Below, piece after piece: positions 37,950 to 49,113 of a DNA stretch of 64,000 nt. The number at the start of each line of letters is the position of its first letter. Within the stretch, counting starts at the first letter, position 1. The notes beneath the pieces were generated by a model that searched no databases, was not told the DNA's origin, and worked only from the letters and a program-made list of their open reading frames with translations. Position numbers and translations under genes: made by a program. Source of the DNA: Paragordius varius (taxonomy: Eukaryota > Nematomorpha); the NCBI GenBank assembly GCA_964247055.1, contig OZ176050.1:12028001-12092000 (forward strand). Direction: 5' to 3'.

Positions 37950-38920
37950 CTTTTAAACTGCCCGTCACACACTGGGCTTCTAGAGATTTCGCCTATCTCA
38001 CAAGTAAAATGCCAATGCCATGCCAGAAACACTGATTGTCTTTTGGTGATTACCATTTATCACGTCTTCATTTAGATTCAATTGCTGCTCTGCAAGGGTG
38101 TGCCTTATTGATGTCAAGTTGATTAGTCAGATGAGACCATGACAAGAGATAGCGGATGAGACAGGGCCATCAAAACGATTTCAAGGTATCCTTCATTGGT
38201 TTTGCTGTGTGAGACGGATCATTGTCAGTAGCAAAATCACTTTGCCGTCTTTCCGGTTGTTTTCTGATTAATTAGGTTTAACTTTATTATTTGTTGGCGA
38301 TAGTGTTGTGTATTAACGGTTTCAAAAGTTTCAAATAAACAATATCGCTTTGGTCCCAATAAACACAGATTATCCAAAATTTGGCTTTGGTACTGATGTG
38401 CCGACTTGAAAAGGCGAAAGCCACGCTTTTTTACGATTTAGATTTACAAAAAAAGCCAATCCTCATCATCCATTTCAATTCATGACAAAAAATGATTTCC
38501 GTTTGTGACGTTGATGCAGGATTTCACAAGTCACTTTGCGATTTTCGATTTAACGTTTATTCAAAAAATGTGGAATTTATTTACCGAGTTTATATATTTT
38601 TCTATTGTTCGTTAACATCTATTGATTTTTTGTGATATTTGGAATCCTTTTGCCAATTGTTGTTAGGTCTGAGTTGGGTCATCATCCAATAACTCTTACA
38701 GTTTAGCGTCGTCGCAGTCGTGTTGTTTACCAAGGCGCCCACACTCTTTCACGTGAATAATATTTCGAACTCATGTTTCATATGTGTTAATCGATTAGGG
38801 CATGTATACGATATTCTGCCGGCGAACAATAACTTTCAACAACCTTTTCTGATGGAATAAGCAAAGAAATTCGTGCCGCAGATTTTATCTTTCAGGCACA
38901 AAATTCGGCTTGATTATTGA
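37950..38920 (-). pseudogene. Mariner-type transposase remnant
   Basis: Translated on the minus strand and read from high to low coordinates, the segment gives mariner landmarks in the right order: NFVPER with LRHEFLCLFH (N-terminal helix-turn-helix region), AKL-ELLDDDPTQT with QQLAKGFQISQ, VTCEILHQRHKRKSFF, a YWDQSDIVYLKLLKP-like stretch, the catalytic-region ATDNDPSHTAKPMKDTLKSF, then LSHPLSLVMVSSD and ALAEQQLNLNEDV. Mariner transposases normally run about 340 residues. Here many stops and frameshifts interrupt the frame and the C-terminus is not recognisable, so the copy is long dead. Terminal inverted repeats were not identified. Confidence 0.8.
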
Positions 38921-39391
38921 ATGAAAAAAATATGGTTTTTTGCGAACTCAACTCTTGTGTATTTGTTGTTGAATGTCTGAAAAATGAGTCTGTATCAAAT
39001 TAATCGTCTACCTTCTTTTCGCCGACATCTTCTTAAAGTTAGGCCGGTGTATATGTTAACACCTGATATGACTGGCAATCGATTTTAAATGATTGAAAAA
39101 TTTCTTGATTCAAAGTTGTCTCATTTGGCTTGATCCCAAAAGTTGTAAACAGAGAGGCGACTCTATAGAAAACGTTCCGTTATGCATTCATACCAAAATG
39201 AAATGTAACAGCTTATAATTGAGTTTGAATAATCATTATGAAAAAAAAATCTTTTAAAGCGATTATCGCTTAGTTGTACAAATTTAAAAATGATTCTGTT
39301 TCATGCAACATAATATAAATGCAATTATTATAAGTTCCAGGGCGTCTTCGCAATTCCTCAAACTACTGGTGCTTTTTAGCATATCTGAGCT

Positions 39392-39771
39392 CAGGGACGC
39401 ACCGAGGGGGGGCAAGGGGGGTGCATCATGCCCCGGGCGCCGTTATTTAGGGGCATAATTTTTAAAATTAAATTTTAATTATGCAAAAATAATAAGAATT
39501 TTCAAATGAGACTTTTCAGCATTTTAGGTAATAATCCCTAAAATATATACTCTATTATTCACCTAATTAGTACCATTGAATAAATTTAGTATCATATAAA
39601 AATATATATTTAATAGATTTAAAATTTATATAACTGTGCTGTCTTATCTATGGTGTTTAGGTTACAACGTTTGTATTTTTTTTACTAAATTATTTTATTG
39701 GCTTTTAAAAAAGGGGGGAAGGGCGCCATAAAAGTTTTATGCCCCGGGCGCCGCAAATGCTCGGGCCACTG
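39392..39771. mobile_element. Non-autonomous hAT MITE (380 bp) with exact 8-bp target duplication
   Basis: The element runs from CAGGGACGCACCGAG to CTCGGGCCACTG and is flanked on both sides by TCTGAGCT (39384-39391 and 39772-39779). Subterminal GC-rich blocks (GCCCCGGGCGCCG near both ends) contrast with an AT-rich centre. This layout and an 8-bp duplication are diagnostic of hAT elements. No transposase is present. The exact duplication points to a fairly recent insertion. Confidence 0.9.
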
Positions 39772-39779
39772 TCTGAGCT

Positions 39780-41460
39780 AGCGATTATTTAAAAACACTT
39801 AGTCCAGTAGTGTGGATTTTAGGACTATTATCTAAATTATCTTATATCTTTTATTCTCGAAAAATGTTTCCCTTCTTTATTTATCAAAAGCTTAATCAAT
39901 AGCTTTTTGATATAATTAATTTTTACTAACATTTGATAAAAAAAAATGGTAAACAATTTAGGAAAAATTTTCAAATCTAATGTCACTCTCGTTGGGAATT
40001 AATATTTCCCCCTAAAATAAAATGTTAAATCATATGATGAAAGGTTTAATGGGCCTCAAGAAAAATACCAAAGAATGTTTCTTTTTCCGTTTCACAATCT
40101 AAGTAGGATTAGACCCATAACTCGTAATTTAAAATTTTCAAATAGCCACCAGGCCATTTCTAGTACCAATCATGGCAGGAGTCTGGACAATATTTGATAC
40201 CATAAAATTTACAAAATTTGTTTTTCCCTTTGTTCGTTCGTGTAATGGATTAAAAATTTAATTAACATTCATTGGACGGTATACGGAAAACCGTTTTCAC
40301 CTGGGATGGTCCGGATTTGTTTGTGGTTCCGGTTTCAAGACAATTGTTTGTTTCTGAGCAGGATCCTATAATATATTAAAAAAAATCGCTCCGTATTTTT
40401 CAGATTTTGGGTTTGGTTCCATATGTTTTGACCATAAGGCTATAACTAGGGTTTTTTCAAAATTTATAAATAGTCTAATGTTTTGTTAGGTGATTATTAT
40501 TAGGTTAACGGCTGGAGTTGCACAAAAGCGGTTCTAATACAACTTCTAAAATAACCAACCCTAAAACGAAATTTTTTTATTTTTGAGGATATTAGGGATT
40601 GGAACCGGAATCATTAGCTTTTCGGAACCATTTTAGAGCCTAAATAAATAATTAAAAACGGTTCAAAATTTGGAGAAGATAATTAATAATTGCTTAAAAA
40701 TATCAATTTAATTAAAAAATTTCTATAAAAAGCATGGTTTTTGCGATTATGGAATTTCATATCTATTTGATAATTTCCAAATTTTTTGTGGGCCGTACAA
40801 AATAACTCGGTTGTTGGACACCCCAACAATTAAGAAGTAACACATTAAATAATAACAATTATATTTATTTGGTCATACATACATATACAGCTAATGAACA
40901 TACATTTTTAGTCATTTTATCGAAATGTTAGAATATACAATAATAATAAGTTATTTTGATTATTTTATATCTAATGACTCTTATGCATATAAAGGGACAT
41001 AAATTTTCTAAATCAAGATGATATTGCAATTTAAATTATCCCAATAGCCGGATAATGTGATTTTTAAATTGTAACAAAATGTTTATAATACGTGTAGGTG
41101 ATTAGATTGAGCATTAGTATAAAGCCAATAAATATTCGATATTTGCATGTAGTATTTAACAATTGTTTTATAAGAAACTATACATGATCATCACATTTAT
41201 ATCTCAAAAAAATGATTGAAAACATAAAAATTTAATGTACTTCACACCCTATTTATCTTAATAAATCAATCATACATACATTTGTGATGGCTAACTATAT
41301 TAATTTATAAAATATGTGATATAATTAATTAAACATATAAGAAAGAGCTCATGAGATTTGTAGAGTAGATTTCAACTTTCATATACAAGGTGTGTTGATT
41401 GTTAGTGTATAGCTTTAGGGGCGATCGATCAAATATTGTATAGTATAGTTGTGCCATAAT
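39780..41460. other. Intergenic stretch, nothing recognised
   Basis: AT-rich DNA between the hAT MITE and the 3' end of the CHP gene. Phrases such as GGTTCCGGTTTC near 40328 and similar ones near 26370 and 16640 hint at another old dispersed repeat, but I could not define ends. Confidence 0.45.
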
Positions 41461-44400
41461 TTAACCCAAAAAGCGAATACTCATCTTTTGTTCCACATCA
41501 ATTTTTTCTAAGGCCTATGCCCATATAAAAAATTGAATAAAGAGGTTCGTTAATACAGTAAATATGGAAATTATACGGACGAAAACTTAAAAACCAAAAA
41601 GATGAATGAATATTTTGATTTGAAAAAAAATAACCGTATATCTTAAAACTTGATTTTGGAATATTAGTTATTGTTTTTTTGGGATACAAAAGGGAATTGG
41701 AGACGTAATTAATAATACATTTAATTATATCATTTAAATTTTACGATTAAATATGGTTGTTGTCTTTTAAAAAAAACATTTATCTTTTAGTTTTGATGCG
41801 TTTCGTCCGTTTAATTTGAATTTTTACTGCATATCTTTTGAAAATCAAATTAATATATTTAGAATGAGTAAATATTAGGTTAATAAATTTTTTTATAATT
41901 ATATATATAAATTGGGTTATATATATATATATGCAAAAATTACTTCACTAAACTCCTGATACGTAATATAATTATTGTGGTCCGTATCAACTTCGGCCAA
42001 AGTCCTGTTCGCGATCCCATTAACCTTATAATATTCATATGCATAAATAACTTGATTATTTTTTTTATCGTTTACCAGAAGGCAATATATGTTATAAGGA
42101 ATGGTTTGCAATGCCAAAAAAACGTTAAATTTTAATCTATTTAAATATAATTATGGATACTATAATTAATTTTTTCAACATTCAATAAAAAACTATTAAA
42201 AACATTTATATATACAATATCAACCATTTAATTACAAAAAATTATTTAAGGACATCCTTTATATATATATATATATATATATAAATCACGGTGCGCAGCA
42301 AAAATAAATGTTTTATTAATCATATATCATTCGATGGCTTAAAACTTCAGGATAATAAATATCGAAATGAAATGCGATTAATATAGTAAGTAGAGTTTGT
42401 TAATTTTTATGCTATTAATCAAAATCGTATTATTATCGCACATTAGGTCGAATATAATTACATAGAGACAACATATGAAATGATTTTATATGCTGATATG
42501 TATTTTAACCATACGTAGAATATTCTCAATTAAAACATTTTTTCAGAGGGTTTTAAAGGACAAACAGAAATTTAAGCTAAAAAAATGCACCTCAAATTTG
42601 AATCATAACTTGTTATTGCGGTAAAGAAATTATTACAACTAATAATACAATATATCGCGTTTACAAAAAATTTATGCCTAACATAAAAAAGTTTATTTTG
42701 ATAATTTGCACCAATGCGGAAGTAGGGTATAATTTTTGCGAAAAAAAATATACAATTCAAACCTAAAATTAACCCTTGAACATTTCAAATTCCCCCTTTT
42801 TCAAATTTACCCTCAAACATTCAAAATATAACTTAAACATTTTTTAATCACGTTTGAACATTCAAAATTTACCCTAAATAAATTATAAGTTTTTGGGCTA
42901 TTTTATGATTAATATAAAGCAAAGTTTATCATTGTAGTTTTTGATTTCCAAAAACATAATTTATTTTTAGGGTGAATTCAAAATTTAAGGATAAACTTGA
43001 AATGTTTGAGAATGAATAATAAATGGTCTATTATAAATACTTTTTCCATACAATTCGATGGAATAAATCTATAGACTCAGTTTTTTGATTTAAGGAGGTT
43101 TTATGCCCAAAAGCCGGAATCAATAGCTAAAAGGGCATCAAAATAATTACTTACAATTTTGTGGGGGAAAAACGGTAAATCAAAAACTCAGATAATAGAT
43201 ATTGTTTCTGCCTCGAATTTATTGAAAAAAATGTTTATGATGTATATAAGGGAATTTTATAAAATTATACACAACTTCCGCTTTAAGTGCAAATAATCAA
43301 ATATATTATTTTTTTATATAAGGCTTTAATTATATTGTAGACACGATATATTAAATACATGAGAGTTAAAATAAAAATTAATTTTTCACCGCATAATAAC
43401 AAGTTTTTAGGGTACTTTGATGCCGAAATGCGATTTTTTAGCTTTAACTCCTGTAAGTCCTTTAACGCCCTCAAATATATACTTGATCGATAATTTTGCG
43501 TTAAGGTACATATTAACAAATAAAATTAAGTTTAAGCGTTATCTATTGTATTTAATTTATTCGACCTAATGTGCGATAAAAATGCAAGTGTTTATGATTT
43601 TTGCTAATAACATCAAAATTAATAAAACTTTTTTTAGTTTTTTACCGGAATTTATTATTACGATATTTATTCTAAAGCTTTTAGCTATGGAATGTTATAT
43701 GATGATTTATAAACATTTATGTTTTGATCCATATTTTTGCTGCCCAGTATATTTATCCAAAACGGATAAATATGTGAACATAAAATATAACAAATTATTT
43801 CTAATCCATTATGAATACCAAAAACCTTATAGTAATATAAAGGTAAATAAAATATTTCTTGTATTCCTCGGGAATTAAACCAGAGCCAATTTTAGTTATT
43901 TAATATAATATTAATTAACGGTTTCGCAAGAATTGGTTATGGTTGAATTCGTTCGCGGCTAAATGGTTTGATATTTTTTATTTTACAGAAAGTTCATTAA
44001 TTTTAAAAAAATATTAAAAGCTAATGTTCTTATAATTTTCAATTTTTATTGTTTTCTATTTTATTTTTTAAATTATGATTCTCATTCTATAATGTTGTTG
44101 AAAATTTTTGGTTTCGAATGCTTTTGAAAAGAGGTTAATATTACTACCTTTAAGGTCTTTTATAATGATGTAAAACATTATAAATTTGTATGTAGTAGTA
44201 TAAAAATATATAAAATGGGTACCTGTTCTGGTGTAATATTTTCTCCGACCATCATTTGTAAAATAGCAACTAATTCCTCTTTAGATATTTTATCGTCCCG
44301 ATCCAAATCATATAAGTTAAACGCAACTGCAAAAATATGGTTAATTATATATATATATGACTAAATTCAAGAACAAACTATTTTAAAATCAGCCCTATGT

Positions 44401-44835
44401 TAATTGTTTTAAGAAATATGATTTGAAAAAAATATATTACATCTAATTTTTTCTTCTTTATTATTGTATGGATTAGGTTTATTTTTTGAGATGGGTCTAA
44501 AACGTGCCAGAACCCGTATGAATTGTCGGAAATTAACATGTTCACCATCTCCTTCGTGTAAAAATGCATGTATGATCCTTTCAACCAAAGGATTTATGGC
44601 TAGTTCAGGAATTTTTAAAAATTCATCACGCCTGTTGTATATATATATATAAACAACATATATTATACTCCAATGCACCAGTCCCAGATTTATCCAGTGA
44701 AGTAAAACGGCTATATAAACGTACAATTTGATTTTTGGAAACTAAATATTAATTTGAAATTATATTACATCCAGTTTCTTTCTTAATATCTTCAATCTCT
44801 TCATCTTGAAGCATGTGAGTACTTTTGTTACCCAT
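41461..44835 (-). CDS. CHP1: Calcineurin B homologous protein (EF-hand, CHP1-like)
   Basis: Six exons on the minus strand close in frame: 44769-44835, 44669-44741, 44441-44631, 44223-44326, 41944-42024, 41461-41514, giving 189 residues (human CHP1 has 195). It starts MGNKSTHMLQDEEI, a typical N-myristoylation context (Gly2), continues IPELAINPLVERIIHAF and FRPIS, and ends VEQKMSIRFLG, nearly identical to the family. EF-hands 3 (DLDRDDKISKEE) and 4 (DTDHNNYITYQE) keep the calcium ligands; the N-terminal hands look degenerate, as in the family. CHP proteins bind Na+/H+ exchangers and act in vesicle trafficking. Intron 2 (44632-44668) is only 37 nt. Intron 4 holds an inverted-repeat element and intron 5 a MITE. 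It is head-to-head with SAR1. Confidence 0.93.
41566..41827. mobile_element. MITE family 1 copy in a CHP intron
   Basis: Left end GGAAATTATACGGACGAAAAC and right end GTTTCGTCCG with TTAATTTGAATTTTTAC are inverted, as in the copies at 209 and 46532. It lies within intron 5 (41515-41943) and has no ORF. Confidence 0.7.
42260..42283. repeat. (TA)n microsatellite
   Basis: A run of about 12 AT dinucleotides in CHP intron 4. Confidence 0.9.
42434..43578. mobile_element. 1.15 kb element bounded by a perfect 20-bp inverted repeat
   Basis: TATCGCACATTAGGTCGAAT at 42434-42453 reappears exactly inverted at 43559-43578. Inside lie a family-2 MITE copy (42770-43020) and a weaker inverted repeat near 43130-43180 and 43385-43425 (GGGCATCAAA / TTTGATGCC). 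No transposase is recognised. It sits in CHP intron 4 and reads as a non-autonomous DNA transposon with later nested insertions; target duplications were not resolved. Confidence 0.65.
42770..43020. mobile_element. MITE family 2 copy
   Basis: Repeated TTCAAATTyACCCT phrases on the left, TAAATTATAAGTTTTTGGGC against CCAAAAACATAATTTATTTT in the interior, and inverted GGGTGAATTC with AAATTTAAGG on the right match the better copies at 54796-55040 and 56312-56605. Confidence 0.55.
44632..44668 (-). other. 37-nt intron of the CHP gene
   Basis: On the minus strand it starts GTATAATATATG and ends TATACAACAG. It must be removed because its length is not a multiple of three and the conserved residues on both sides (SLDKSGTGALE and RDEFLKIPELA) are in different frames. 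Almost its whole length can fold on itself (GTTGT-TATATATA-ACAAC). Confidence 0.85.
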
Positions 44836-44965
44836 TTTTCAATCCAATATTTAAAGGTTGTAGTTAATCGGCTATCAGTTGAATAACATATGAATTATCA
44901 TTTTCACACATTCACATCATACGCGTCTTAGACGACACGAGGAATTTTTGAAATTATTCAACAAA
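44836..44965. promoter_or_regulatory. Shared divergent promoter region between CHP and SAR1
   Basis: Only 130 bases separate the two start codons, so both 5' UTRs and both promoters must fit here. It is less AT-rich near 44920-44940, where ACGCGTCTTAGACGACACG contains the inverted repeat CGTC-TTA-GACG. No TATA box is obvious on either strand. Co-regulation of two trafficking genes is plausible but inferred. Confidence 0.6.
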
Positions 44966-46939
44966 ATGTTTTTATGGGATTGGATTACAGGAGTTCTCAC
45001 ATATTTAGGTAAATATATATTTTTTTAATTATTTTCTTATAATTTATTAATTTTCCATTTTTTGATGTCTATGTTTTTATATACATTTAGGTCTACACAA
45101 AAAGAACGGTAAACTAGTCTTTCTTGGGCTTGATAATGCTGGTAAAACTACATTATTACACATGCTTAAGGATGACAAAATGGGTCAACACGTTCCTACA
45201 CTTCATCCCACATCTGAAGAATTATCTATGGGGGGAATGAAATTTACAACATTTGATTTAGGCGGACATGCGCAAGGTTTGAACATATTATTTTTATTTT
45301 GTTTTTTTATTGGAACTGAAACAAAAATTTTTATTTTCATTTAAAAACTGTTTTGGAAATAATTAAATTCCAACAACGATTCGGACACTGCAAACAGTTT
45401 CATAGAATTGAGTTTTTTATTTTTTACAAGGGGAAATTTATGGACTTATTTTGTTTTTCAGAATTAAATTTTAACATTACAACATTTTTTAGCTTATATA
45501 TTTAAGTTTTGCAGCAAAATATTCATTATATTAAGTAATTATAATGTCCATAACTTTTATACGAATAAAATTCAAATTAAATCCACTTAATAAAAAAACA
45601 ACATTTGTCACAAAAAGCACAATCGCTGAAAACTTTTTAGGAAAGTTCATTGACTAAACATCAAACCCTGATTTTTTATAAAAAAATTTTTATTTAGCAC
45701 GAAGAGTGTGGCGCGATTACTTCCCTGCAGTTGATGGAGTCGTATTTTTGGTGGATTGTTGTGATAGGAGTAGATTTGCTGAATCCAAAGCCGAATTGGA
45801 TGTAAGAATAATTGAATTTGTTCATTTATTTTTATTATTAGTCACATTAGGTTGTCATTAAATGTAAATGGGATTATAATTTACTAAAGATAACGTATAT
45901 AATATTATATTGAAAATAACTGGAACCATAGTCTTGGAATAGTTTTTCAACCTCTCTTATATCGATAACTATAAATTCAAATTTAAATATTACTGCGGAA
46001 TTGGTTTTAGCTCCGTTGTTTTTGTTAAAATGGTTTCAATTTTGGTTTATGGCGTATAGATAACTTATTGACATAATTATGAAGGGAATAACCCGCGCAT
46101 AGGCTAGGTCATAATATTATATGTATCCATTTTCTGTAAATTAAAAAAAATATAGATATTTTATAATTTAAATAAAAATGAAACAATTTAAACATGGTTT
46201 ATTAAAAATTAATTAATTTGGAGCCGTTTCCCAAAAAAAAGGTTTGTAGTTCTGGTTTTGAAAAGCATTTTTCGGTATACCTGCTATATTCCCTTTTTTT
46301 CAAATATATTTCTTTACAATTTATTTTCACAATAACATTAAAGGGCCTCCTGACCGATGAACAAATCGCAAATTGTCCAATCCTAATACTTGGCAACAAA
46401 ATTGATAAACCCATGGCTGCCAGCGAAGACGAGATTAGGCATTTTTTTTGCCTTCATGGACAAACTACTGGAAAAGTAGGAATTATTTTCTCATAATGAT
46501 ATTATTATTTAATCACAATTATCCAAAGTAATAATTGAAATTATACGGACAAAACATAAAAATATCAGTACATATACTTTTTTTCAAAGATTTTTATACT
46601 ATTTTAATTGATTGCTTCTCATTGTTTTTAATTACAGAGTATGAAATAAAGATGTAAATTGATAAGACAATCAATCATGTAATATTATAAATACATAATT
46701 TATATAGGGTAAAATGAAGGTTTAAAAAAGTATGCATGTTGTTTGAATAAAAATTTTGTCCTTATAATTTTACGTTTTGTCCGTATAATTTCAATTTTTT
46801 ATGTAATTTTTTACACTTATAGGGCAAAATACCACGGAACGAAATGCAGGGGAGACCCCTGGAGCTTTTTATGTGCAGTGTTCTTAAACGACAAGGTTAT
46901 GGAGAAGGTTTTAGGTGGCTTGCTCAATACATTGATTAA
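44966..46939 (+). CDS. SAR1: SAR1 small GTPase (COPII coat assembly)
   Basis: Five exons close in frame: 44966-45008, 45091-45276, 45698-45801, 46344-46475, 46823-46939, giving 193 residues, the usual SAR1 length. SAR1 starts COPII vesicle formation at the endoplasmic reticulum by inserting an N-terminal amphipathic helix and recruiting Sec23/Sec24. Motifs: P-loop GLDNAGKTT, switch [11 protein letters not shown], switch II DLGGHAQARR, NKID for guanine specificity, and the C-terminal [21 protein letters not shown]. The N-terminus [16 protein letters not shown] is a few residues shorter than animal SAR1 but keeps the hydrophobic, Trp-rich pattern. The switch-II Ala after GGH replaces the Glu of human SAR1A. 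Intron 4 carries a family-1 MITE. Confidence 0.96.
46532..46800. mobile_element. MITE family 1 copy in SAR1 intron 4
   Basis: Left end ATAATTGAAATTATACGGAC with AAAACATAAA, right end TTTACGTTTTGTCCGTATAA followed by TTTCAATTTTT, inverted. The interior CTCATTGTTTTTAATTACAG aligns with the copy at 209-468 (CTCACTGTTTTTAACTACAA). Confidence 0.75.
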
Positions 46940-47605
46940 CTAATGTAACCATTTGTGGTCAATAATTATACATATATTGACCAAACAAATTAACAACTGT
47001 AATCTGCATCTCTCCTCTATATGTATAACAAAATTTATGAATGGAAAATTATTTTATATATTTAACACACAAAATTGTAAATATCATTGTTTTTTTATTT
47101 TTGTTCAAAACCGGCAAACTTTTCACATTCAATAGCAAATTTAGACTTTTTTTGGTTAACCGAATAAACATTTTAGCAAATTGTGTATGTTAGTATGTAC
47201 CCTTGTCATCTCATAAGCAATCAAGAATGGTTGAAAAACATAGATTCTTTACATGAATATGATTTTGTCTGCCTTAAAATGTATTATTTATCATTTTTAT
47301 TTCCCTATGATATGATAACCATATATTGCCTTCAAATAAATATTAAAATATTTATGTATAGATGTATTAAAATTAATTAAACTTTGACCCAGAAAAATTT
47401 TAGCCTAACATATCAATGACACTTTAAATCATTTCTGAAGAGCTAAAATTTATTATTGAAATATCAAATGAATATATAAACCCTTTAAGTTTAATCACTT
47501 AAACATTTCATATTTATGTCAATAAAAAAGTATATATTTTTGGATAATATAATTTTTTATTTACTATTTTTTGCCTCAAGTTTGCAATAAAAATGTTGTT
47601 TTCTA

Positions 47606-47648
<43 letters not shown>

Positions 47649-48398
47649 GGACATAGGGAATTAACCTATAAAAATCATAAATTTTTATATTTATTTTGTA
47701 TTAATCAACCATATTATATTCGTATAAAAAGGATTCACTTTAAAAATTCTCAATCATACAAAATTATTGATCATTTATTATATTAAATCGATCCATTCTA
47801 TTTTGCCGCGAACCGATTCATCAAAATAACGGTAATTCTTATTAGACTATTAAGTTGCTAGGATAGATAGCTATTGTCAAGGATTTCCTGCCCTTGATTT
47901 TTAATCAAATTATAGGAAATTTTTGTACAAACCACCTTTTATATTTTTTTTCGTACGTCTGTAATGTTGTCCCATATTATTGATGAACCAGCTTTTTAGC
48001 TAGAACCTATTATTTTTACTCAAATATATTTAATTGTAAGTAACCAAAGTAGCCGAGTCTGCGTGTTTTGGTGATTTTGACATATTGTTTTGAAAAACAA
48101 TTTTAATATGATATTATCGATGATTACTTTTAATAGCTTTTTACTCTATGGGCATATCTATTCAAATCTTAGTAACGTCCAAATTTTCTCAATGAAATCA
48201 ACACAAGATATAAATGCCAATTAATTTTATAGAAACCAAAAATATTTATAACTTACTTTATAAATTAATGTTATTTACATAAATTTTTTTTGTGCCGACA
48301 AGGACAAAACTTATGCAACAATCAACTAATCTTATAGTTAAACTGAATAAGCCGAATTTTTTTAAAAAAGTTACCACTTTTGGGAACTAATAAAACAA
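46940..48398. other. Intergenic stretch between SAR1 and MRPL44
   Basis: AT-rich, with a (TA)n run at 47606-47643. Short frames at 46953-47135 and 47183-47380 show no domain and no homology I recognise. Confidence 0.5.
47606..47643. repeat. (TA)n microsatellite
   Basis: About 18 uninterrupted AT dinucleotides between SAR1 and MRPL44. Confidence 0.95.
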
Positions 48399-49071
48399 AT
48401 GCGATCATGTAGGTTTAAGCAAGAAAAGTACCATATGGCTTTTATACTTAGAAAGCATGTTGTATTACATAATTTCGCAAGTATTTTTATTATCCTAAAT
48501 ATAGGATCTTACTCTTATATGGGAAAAGATATGCCAAAACTTTTGTATTATCTAAAAAAAAATCAAAGAATACAAGGTCCAGTAAAACCTCCCAGACGCT
48601 TTGAATTATCTAATTGGTAAATATATATTAATTTTAGGAATCATGCATCCGAGTTATCAGCACTTTCTCAGAGATTAAATCTTTATTGTGATCCTTTGCA
48701 TTTAAAATCAATTATCTTACACCCTACCTTCAGCGGCTTGGAATGTGAAAAGAGCGCAAAAATACTTGATGAAATAAATATAATAAACCCTGATAGCTAT
48801 ATGTTTATCGAACTCCACAAAACTGGTAATAAATAATATCTATATTTTAAGGTAAAAATTTTCTGGAAGCGTTAACTATGATGTATTTAAGATACACTTT
48901 TGTTGATTGTCCGGAAGAGATCCTCATGTAATTTTTTAACCTAATAATTTTCGCAGATCAATAAAAGAAGAAATACTTTCGTTGCATAATACTGCAAAAT
49001 TAGCAAAAATGTGTGGATTGCGAGATTTAGTTTTGTCTCAGGTATTTAACATCGATATCAAATTTTAAATT

Positions 49072-49113
<42 letters not shown>

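Noticed and set aside
44409-44726. Single 105-codon minus-strand frame across the CHP exons
   Set aside because: It reads through the 37-nt intron and gives non-CHP sequence before RRDEFLKIPELA; splicing restores the conserved protein, so this frame is a shadow.
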